Assembly: GCF_002022685.1 (NCBI RefSeq)
Contig: NZ_CP019790.1
Span: 1-55,761, forward strand
Source of the DNA: Bartonella schoenbuchensis R1
GTDB lineage: Bacteria; Pseudomonadota; Alphaproteobacteria; Rhizobiales; Rhizobiaceae
DNA: 55,761 bases
Direction of reading: 5' to 3'
Under the pieces are notes generated by a model that saw only the letters and a program-made list of their open reading frames with translations, searched no databases and had not been told where the DNA came from. Below are positions 49,884 through 55,761 of the stretch, in pieces (the first letter of the stretch is position 1; each line of letters opens with the position of its first letter). The position numbers and the translations under genes are program-made.

Positions 49884-50224
49884 TATATCTCTCTCCTATA
49901 TTCGTTTAAGAGTGCAGTTAAGATTTTCTTCAGCTCATTTCTCTCTGTCTTTGTTAAATTTCCTTGAGATGACTTACTATAAATATCTAAAAGAAATACG
50001 GGGGTATTTTGACCACTAAAAAAAGTAATGATTCTATATCCACCACTTTTACCTTTCTGTTTAGTCGGAAATCGAACCTTTCTTGCACCACCTGTACCTT
50101 GCATGAGATCACCCGCACTTGGATTCGCGGCTATAAAAGAAATGATATCTGATAATTCATCAGATGATATACCTTCCTCTTTTGCAGAGGTCAGATAAGC
50201 CATTGTTTCAATTACTGTTTGCAT
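49883..50224 (-). CDS. RelE/HigB-type toxin
   Basis: 113 residues: SSDELSDIISFIAANPSAGDLMQGTGGARKVRFPTKQKGKSGGYRIITFFSGQNTPVFLLDIYSKSSQGNLTKTERNELKKI, typical of the RelE-like group found with NadS-like antitoxins. First gene of the operon on the minus strand. Confidence 0.87.
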   Translation of the reverse strand: MQTVIETMAYLTSAKEEGISSDELSDIISFIAANPSAGDLMQGTGGARKVRFPTKQKGKSGGYRIITFFSGQNTPVFLLDIYSKSSQGNLTKTERNELKKILTALLNEYRREI

Positions 50225-50277
50225 ACTTTAAATATACGGGATACCCGTACTTATGTCAAGAAATAATATAATTGCAA

Positions 50278-51714
50278 TTACCTTGTAATTCCCTTTGAAG
50301 GCGTGCGTGTTATCGCAAGATTGTTTTGTTTTTGTATATGTCTTTGTTGTAGAAATTTTATTGCCGTTTGAAGTTCATTGACAAGCTTTTTATCATAAGT
50401 CTGTTTTGAGGCTATTTCTTTTGATAAGTTAAAATTTCGCTTATAGATTACATCCTTTCCAAAACGCCTATTTAAAGCACTTTCAAGCTGCACAAATTCT
50501 TTATTAATGTTCTCTGGTATCTTGGAATAATTATTACGGCCAACTTCAACATTTTTCATATAAGCGACAGCTTCTTGAGAGAGAGAAGGCACTTCAACCT
50601 TTAATTGTTCACGTTCACGTGTAAGTTTGTCCATATGCTTCTCATAGGAATTTTTATAAAATGATTGAAGTCTTCTAATCGTAGAAATTGCAAGAGGAAC
50701 ATTATAAAGTGCAGCTTTTCGTTCTTTTCCTGCTGATTTTAGTTTGTCTATTAAACGGTCTGATCCGCGCAGTTCACCAACTTTATTAGGTGCTTTAGCT
50801 AAAATATCAGGTAATTTATCCCCCTTGCCTGCTAAAATTGTTTGTTCAATCTTAAGTGCAGCTGCTTGGGGATCCTTATAGATAGTCTTCAAATGATCGT
50901 TTAATTCTTTAAAAGTATCAACATAAGATTGTTCATTTCTAAGAGCGTTTTGCGCTTTCTCTTCTAGATTAGAAGTGTCTGTATAAGAAGAAAGATATGG
51001 TGCCTGTTGTGTTGTTTGTATTGCTATATTAAAACCTTTTTGTGGCCATTCTTTATCTATATCAATGTGAGAAAGAACTCGTTCATTAATACCTTGAGAA
51101 ACATCAACTCTTCTATTTACTGTAAATTCAGTGAGGTTTCTACGGATTAGCGCAGACATTAAATCAGAGTTGCCATAATATGATTCAATTGACGCACGCG
51201 TCATTTCTTGTCGCTCTACACGATCCCAGTCGATATGATAACCAGCTTCACGAGCAAGTTGCCAGATAAATTCACGTAAAGTACGTCCATTACCTTCTCG
51301 AAACGGGTGCAACGCATTCAATTCGCCCATGTAATATCCAGCCCTCTGGCTAAATTCATTAGCGTCAAGACCACGTAAATGTTGTTCTCTTGCAAGCTGT
51401 TGTGTAATCTGCGGTGCGTAACTTTCAATTTGAGTATAATGAGCAAATTTACTATTATCTTTGACAATATCCACTAAACGAGTCTTTCCTGCCCATTCAT
51501 AGACGTCACCAAACAGCTTTTTGTGGATTTTTTTCATGTGATCTAGATCGAACTTACCGCTAATAGAAGTACGCCCAAGCTCAAAAGACCTTATATAAGC
51601 GAAAGCAGATTCTACACGCTCCAATCTGGCTTGGTCTTTAATTCCAAGCAGATTATACATAACACCAGTTTCTGGATCAGTATAAGGATCGTTGCTACCC
51701 TCATATTTCCTCAC
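50278..51714 (-). CDS. vbhT: VbhT: Fic AMP-transferase toxin with C-terminal BID secretion domain
   Basis: 478 residues. The Fic motif HPFREGNGRT has its catalytic histidine at 136, in keeping with an enzyme that transfers AMP to target proteins; VbhT is known to hit bacterial topoisomerases. After the Fic domain (about 1-200) follows a BID domain with positively charged tail (about 235-478) that serves as a type IV secretion signal. It is co-transcribed with vbhA (14-nt overlap). The BID part nearly repeats the end of TraA, down to ITRTPSKGITR. Confidence 0.96.
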   Translation of the reverse strand: MRKYEGSNDPYTDPETGVMYNLLGIKDQARLERVESAFAYIRSFELGRTSISGKFDLDHMKKIHKKLFGDVYEWAGKTRLVDIVKDNSKFAHYTQIESYAPQITQQLAREQHLRGLDANEFSQRAGYYMGELNALHPFREGNGRTLREFIWQLAREAGYHIDWDRVERQEMTRASIESYYGNSDLMSALIRRNLTEFTVNRRVDVSQGINERVLSHIDIDKEWPQKGFNIAIQTTQQAPYLSSYTDTSNLEEKAQNALRNEQSYVDTFKELNDHLKTIYKDPQAAALKIEQTILAGKGDKLPDILAKAPNKVGELRGSDRLIDKLKSAGKERKAALYNVPLAISTIRRLQSFYKNSYEKHMDKLTREREQLKVEVPSLSQEAVAYMKNVEVGRNNYSKIPENINKEFVQLESALNRRFGKDVIYKRNFNLSKEIASKQTYDKKLVNELQTAIKFLQQRHIQKQNNLAITRTPSKGITR

Positions 51715-51889
51715 GTTTTATCCGTTCCATCAAATCCTTGATTACATCACTTGTTTCAAGCTCTCCAACAACAACACGCTCCATTTGTGCAACGACTTGT
51801 GGATCTGGTTCCAAACCCTCTAAACGTTGACTAGCCAACGCATTTCTAGCATCACGGCGACGGTATTCGATTTCTTCCTCGCTCAACAT
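51701..51889 (-). CDS. vbhA: VbhA antitoxin
   Basis: 62 residues, starting with MLSEEEIEYRRRDARNAL. The inhibitory motif is SQRLEG (20-25) with E24, which enters the Fic active site and blocks ATP. It matches VbhA of B. schoenbuchensis as I remember it. Precedes and overlaps vbhT, so the antitoxin is made first. Confidence 0.96.
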   Translation of the reverse strand: MLSEEEIEYRRRDARNALASQRLEGLEPDPQVVAQMERVVVGELETSDVIKDLMERIKREEI

Positions 51890-51971
51890 ATTACATCTCC
51901 TTCAATTACCTATTATTATAGCAAAATAGGGTTATAACAACAACGTTTTAATACTTTAATTTTAACTTTCT

Positions 51972-54900
51972 TTACCTTGTAATTCCCTTTGAAGGCGTGC
52001 GTGTTATCGCAAGATTGTTTTGCTCTTGTATATGTCTTTGTTGCAGAAATTTTATTGCCGTTTGAAGTTCATTGGTAAGCTTTTTATCATGAGGCTGTTT
52101 TGAGGCTATTTCTTTTGATAAATTAAAATCTCGCTTATAAACCATATTTTCTCCAAAACGCTTATTTAAAGCACTTTCAAGCTGCACAAATTCTTTATTA
52201 ATGTTCTCTGGTATCTCGGAATAATTATTACGGCCAACTTCAACATTTTTCATATAAGCGACAGCTTCTTTAGAAAGAGAAGGCACCTCAACCTTTAATT
52301 GCTCACGTTCACGTGTAAGTCTGTCCATATGCTTCTCATAGGAATTTTTATAAAATGATTGAAGTCTTCTAATCGTAGAAACTACAAGAGGAACATTATA
52401 AAGTGCAGCTTTTCGTTCTTTTCCTGCTAATTTTAGTTTGTCTATTAAACGGTCTGATCCACGCAGTTCACCAGCTTTATTAGGCGCTTTAGCTAAAATA
52501 TCAGGTAATTTATCCCCCTTGCCTGCTAGAATTGTTTTTTCAATCTTAAGTGCAGCTGTTTGAGGATCCTTATAGATAGTCTTCAAATGATCGTTTAATT
52601 CTTTAAAAGTATCAACGTAAGATTTTTCATTCCTAAGAGCGTTTAGCGCTTTCTCTTCTAGATTAGAAGTGTCTGTATAGGAAGAAAGATATGGTGCTTG
52701 TTGTGTTGTTTGTGAAATTATCTTTTCTTTTTCTTTTTGTGATTGCTTAATCTTGATACTTTCTTTTTGAAGTTTAGCAAAACTTGCCTTCGCTCTATCC
52801 CAAAGCCTTTCAATCTTTTTTCTCTGTTTTTGCAACCATTCTTTATTTGTCTCAATGTAAGAGGAAACTCGTTCCCCAAAACTTTGAGAAACATCAATTC
52901 CTCTATTTGCCGTAAATTTAGCAATATAATCTCTGTAATCAGGAGATTCAGAAAAATCGAGAGTTGTTGTTTTGACGCCAGATCTAGAAAAAGCTGCCAC
53001 TAATTTTTCATATGTATTTGCACGACCCGATTGATTGATACCACTAACTAAAGAAGGGTCACCGCGTTCTATTAAATCAACATTAAAAATGTTCTTTTTG
53101 ATTTCCTTATTGTTAACAACAACAGTCTCTTTGTTTTGACGAATAGATATTTTGTCACCAAACTCAATACCCGCACCATCTATAGCAGAAGGCAGATTCA
53201 CACCATAAATACGTTCAATTCCACGTGAAGTTGCGATATCAGCATAAGGTGTTTTGGTTTTTGCATTTTCATTAAAAGAGGTATACCCTGTTTCTACAAG
53301 TTCACCAATTATTGTACCTTTAACCTGTCTGTGTTCATATAATCTAACCTTTTTAAAATCTTCCTCTGCTACATAAAGATGCGACTGATATCTGTGTCGA
53401 GACATAGAAACATATGCAAGATGTTGATCCATAAACGACGAGGCTAAAACGAAAACATTATCAACTGTTACCCCCTGACTTTTATGAATGGTGGCCGCAT
53501 ATCCATGATCAACATTTTGATAAGTTTGGTTGGAGAAAATAACCTCTCGGCCAGAGTCAAGAAGTACTTTTAAAAGCGGTTTTCCTTTTTTATTTTGTGT
53601 AGACAAAACAGTGCCTAACATACCATTTTTAACTTTTTGCTCTCCTAATTCCGGCGCATATCTTTCTTTGAACTGAGCATTTTCAAGAAAAATAATTCGG
53701 TCACCAACAACAAATTCCCGTTGTCCCCTCATGGTATCAAAGTTTGTTGTGCTCGTTATATCTTCTGATTTAAGTAAACGAGCATCTTTAAGTGCTGTTC
53801 GGATTTTTTCGTTTATTTTTTTTACAGCCACATTTGTATGAGCAAGAACAAGAAGTTCATCACCCCTTAAAGATCTTCCTTTTTCTACATATTTTGCTTC
53901 CAACTTTTTTCGTGTATTCATCCAATCTTTAACAATAGTATTTATTGCTTGTTCATGTGTTTTAGTTTGGTGAATGAATCCCCTGTTTTTATAGTTATCT
54001 AAAGCTTCTTTTACTTGACCACGTGCAAATTGCCGTGATGCCTCTTGTCCCCACTCTTCTTTTTGTCTTCTTACGCCAGATAATTCAACATAACCAATAT
54101 TATCAACAACAGCACGAAACGCAGCTCCAGCTTCAATTGGTTGTAACTGCATATTATCGCCAACAAGAACTATTTTAGCGCCAGTTTTTTTAACCTTTTG
54201 AACAAAATAAGAAAGCTGCTTTGAAGAAACCATTCCAGCTTCATCAATGACAAAAACATCACCAACCCGTAATTCATCTTTTTTATTGTTCCACGCCAAC
54301 TCCCAAGCGGCAAGAGTTTTACTTTTTATTTTTGAGGATTCTTCAAGACTTTCAGCAGCTTTACCCGCGAGAGCCGCACCAAATACACGTCGACCACTAT
54401 TCACCCAAGCAATATTTGCTGCTTCTAATAAAGTCGATTTTCCAGCACCAGCATAACCAACAATTGCTGCAACACCTTTATCATCTGTAATATGCTCTAC
54501 TGCTAATTTTTGTTCTTCTGAAAACTTAAATGCATTGCTGCGATCTTTATTTTCAACAAATTTTATTGCATCTAAAACCTTCTTACTTTTAAGGCCATGC
54601 CCCTTTGTTTGAAACAAAGAAACGACGTCACGTTCCATATTATATTCAGTTTTTATAATTTCCTTTGTTGAGTAAATAACTTTATTAGGATGAGAATGAT
54701 CTTTAATTTTAATAAGATTATCACTTTGTTCTAAGCACACCATAATATCATTAAAGTCATTTACATCATCAACATATCGATTAATGATTTTAGCAAGGTC
54801 AATACGACTGAATGTCGATTTCTCAAATGAAATTAATTTTAATACTTCAGCTGGATTTTTTTTAATTATCTCTACAGATTTTTGTTTTATTTTTTCATTA

Positions 54901-55691
54901 GCTTGCAATGCAGTACTAAGCAGGCCTTTTTTTTTCATCGCATTTGCAGATTGCCCTAAATGAATAGTTGGCTCTATAGATAATCCCCTATCTTTATATG
55001 ACCGCATATCTACTTTTATGTCATAGCCAGACATTGCTAAATGTTTCGTTGCAATTTCACCCCATGAATTACGCAAATCCTTAATTGCATCTTTATAACC
55101 TATGACATTTTCATAAACTACACGTTCTTCTCTTTTTATCGGATTTCCTTCCTTGTCATGAATCGTAACAAAAGATTTTTTCACTGTTCCATCATCATTT
55201 AAAACAGCTATTTTTTTTGACCCAAGCCCATGTTCTGCAACAGGACGTAAAGTATGCATTATATGAATATGTGGATTTCCTTCACTGTCGTGATAAACCC
55301 AATCAGAAATAAGACCTTGCGATGTAAAGTTTTTATTTATAAATTCTTGTACAAGGGAAATATTTTGTTTTTTAGATAATTCTAATGGTAATGCAATAAC
55401 AACTTCTCTTGCTAACTGCCCATTTACACGCTCGTTATTTTGAACATAATTCCATAACCATTCACTTTTTTCTTCATTTTTATTGAGATATTTCAATGGT
55501 TCTTTAAGCCATTTTGGTGAATTTTTAGGAAAGCTAATTTCTGAATAAACGAGATCTTTTTCTTTATTATATTTGTGCGTACTCGATCCTTCTAATTCAT
55601 CAAACATTCTCGTTCTATGACGATACGCTGCAGCTGCAACTGCTGATCTTCCGGAACCTATAATTTTAGCTGATAAATGCGCTATTGCCAT
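51972..55691 (-). CDS. traA: TraA relaxase/helicase with C-terminal BID domain
   Basis: 1239 residues. N-terminal MobA/MobL relaxase: probable catalytic tyrosine Y23 (AAAYRHRTR) and the metal-binding HIHIMHT (H141, H143, H146). RecD-like helicase: Walker A GYAGAGKST (412-420) and DEAGM (483-487), with later motifs such as GYAATIHKSQGVT. C-terminal BID domain of about 230 residues. It nicks oriT, stays bound to the strand and is led to TraG by the BID signal. Stands alone on the minus strand, 82 nt upstream of vbhA in transcription order reversed. Confidence 0.96.
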   Translation of the reverse strand: MAIAHLSAKIIGSGRSAVAAAAYRHRTRMFDELEGSSTHKYNKEKDLVYSEISFPKNSPKWLKEPLKYLNKNEEKSEWLWNYVQNNERVNGQLAREVVIALPLELSKKQNISLVQEFINKNFTSQGLISDWVYHDSEGNPHIHIMHTLRPVAEHGLGSKKIAVLNDDGTVKKSFVTIHDKEGNPIKREERVVYENVIGYKDAIKDLRNSWGEIATKHLAMSGYDIKVDMRSYKDRGLSIEPTIHLGQSANAMKKKGLLSTALQANEKIKQKSVEIIKKNPAEVLKLISFEKSTFSRIDLAKIINRYVDDVNDFNDIMVCLEQSDNLIKIKDHSHPNKVIYSTKEIIKTEYNMERDVVSLFQTKGHGLKSKKVLDAIKFVENKDRSNAFKFSEEQKLAVEHITDDKGVAAIVGYAGAGKSTLLEAANIAWVNSGRRVFGAALAGKAAESLEESSKIKSKTLAAWELAWNNKKDELRVGDVFVIDEAGMVSSKQLSYFVQKVKKTGAKIVLVGDNMQLQPIEAGAAFRAVVDNIGYVELSGVRRQKEEWGQEASRQFARGQVKEALDNYKNRGFIHQTKTHEQAINTIVKDWMNTRKKLEAKYVEKGRSLRGDELLVLAHTNVAVKKINEKIRTALKDARLLKSEDITSTTNFDTMRGQREFVVGDRIIFLENAQFKERYAPELGEQKVKNGMLGTVLSTQNKKGKPLLKVLLDSGREVIFSNQTYQNVDHGYAATIHKSQGVTVDNVFVLASSFMDQHLAYVSMSRHRYQSHLYVAEEDFKKVRLYEHRQVKGTIIGELVETGYTSFNENAKTKTPYADIATSRGIERIYGVNLPSAIDGAGIEFGDKISIRQNKETVVVNNKEIKKNIFNVDLIERGDPSLVSGINQSGRANTYEKLVAAFSRSGVKTTTLDFSESPDYRDYIAKFTANRGIDVSQSFGERVSSYIETNKEWLQKQRKKIERLWDRAKASFAKLQKESIKIKQSQKEKEKIISQTTQQAPYLSSYTDTSNLEEKALNALRNEKSYVDTFKELNDHLKTIYKDPQTAALKIEKTILAGKGDKLPDILAKAPNKAGELRGSDRLIDKLKLAGKERKAALYNVPLVVSTIRRLQSFYKNSYEKHMDRLTREREQLKVEVPSLSKEAVAYMKNVEVGRNNYSEIPENINKEFVQLESALNKRFGENMVYKRDFNLSKEIASKQPHDKKLTNELQTAIKFLQQRHIQEQNNLAITRTPSKGITR

Positions 55692-55761
55692 AAGGTAAAA
55701 TTCTTTTAAACGATAATATTTTTTATAAAAAAATTCTTAGCATAAAACGTTTATGAAATAA
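55692..55761. other. oriT: oriT region, right part
   Basis: 70 nt before traA. Contains the perfect inverted repeat CATAAA (55741-55746)/TTTATG (55750-55755). If the molecule is circular it joins base 1 and its nic-like sequence 6 nt further on. Confidence 0.55.

Noticed and set aside
52743..54456. Plus-strand frames opposite traA (52743-53003, 54247-54456)
   Set aside because: Shadows of the traA coding strand.

Overview
The window reads as a complete or nearly complete circular conjugative plasmid of about 55.8 kb from a Bartonella, linearised inside its transfer origin. It is AT-rich. The Fic toxin/antitoxin pair at 50278-51889 carries the exact signature residues I remember for VbhT (H136 in HPFREGNGRT) and VbhA (E24) of Bartonella schoenbuchensis, and the mating machinery is of the Vbh (VirB-homologous) type. 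traA runs leftward off the right end and traC-traD-traG run rightward from the left end, so joining the two ends restores the classical traA-oriT-traCDG arrangement. The first bases resemble a Q-type (Ti-like) nic region next to two perfect hairpins.

Layout. 1-2538: oriT, traC, traD, traG coupling protein. 2.6-7.1 kb: two inverted copies of a small membrane protein gene, a beta-helix protein gene with a strongly structured leader, a ParA/VirC1-like ATPase with a ribbon-helix-helix partner, and an orphan antitoxin. 7.1-37.4 kb: an accessory region made of repeats. It holds three repC-like replication initiator genes, each with a predicted antisense RNA, and at least nine whole or broken copies of an unrecognised two-gene operon, called here A-B. 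It also holds many toxin-antitoxin pairs, two exact copies of a 3.2 kb block, further copies of a roughly 200-bp palindromic element (six on the plasmid in all), and remnants of phage or plasmid genes (ssb, integrase, parA). 37.7-38.5 kb: a RepL-like replication protein. 38.9-49.5 kb: a secreted nuclease-like protein and a full vbhB2-B11 type IV secretion operon with three EexN-like exclusion lipoproteins. 49.6-55.7 kb: a HigBA-like pair, vbhT/vbhA, and the TraA relaxase whose C-terminal BID domain is nearly the same as that of VbhT.

How it works together. TraA nicks oriT, TraC and TraD are probable accessory factors, and TraG passes the relaxosome to the VbhB2-B11 channel. The BID domain on both TraA and VbhT would let the same channel export the toxin. 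Replication has unusual redundancy (three RepC plus one RepL), and ParA plus its partner probably handle segregation. Thirteen apparently intact toxin-antitoxin pairs would add stability.

The most novel items are: (i) the A-B operon, in which every B gene lacks a normal start codon and instead has a perfect Shine-Dalgarno followed by AUU inside the end of A; (ii) three co-resident repC genes with differing antisense-RNA hairpins; (iii) a multi-stem leader RNA with compensatory changes upstream of the beta-helix genes; and (iv) a palindromic element with a central three-way junction in six copies. All function calls come from reading motifs by eye; no database search was run.
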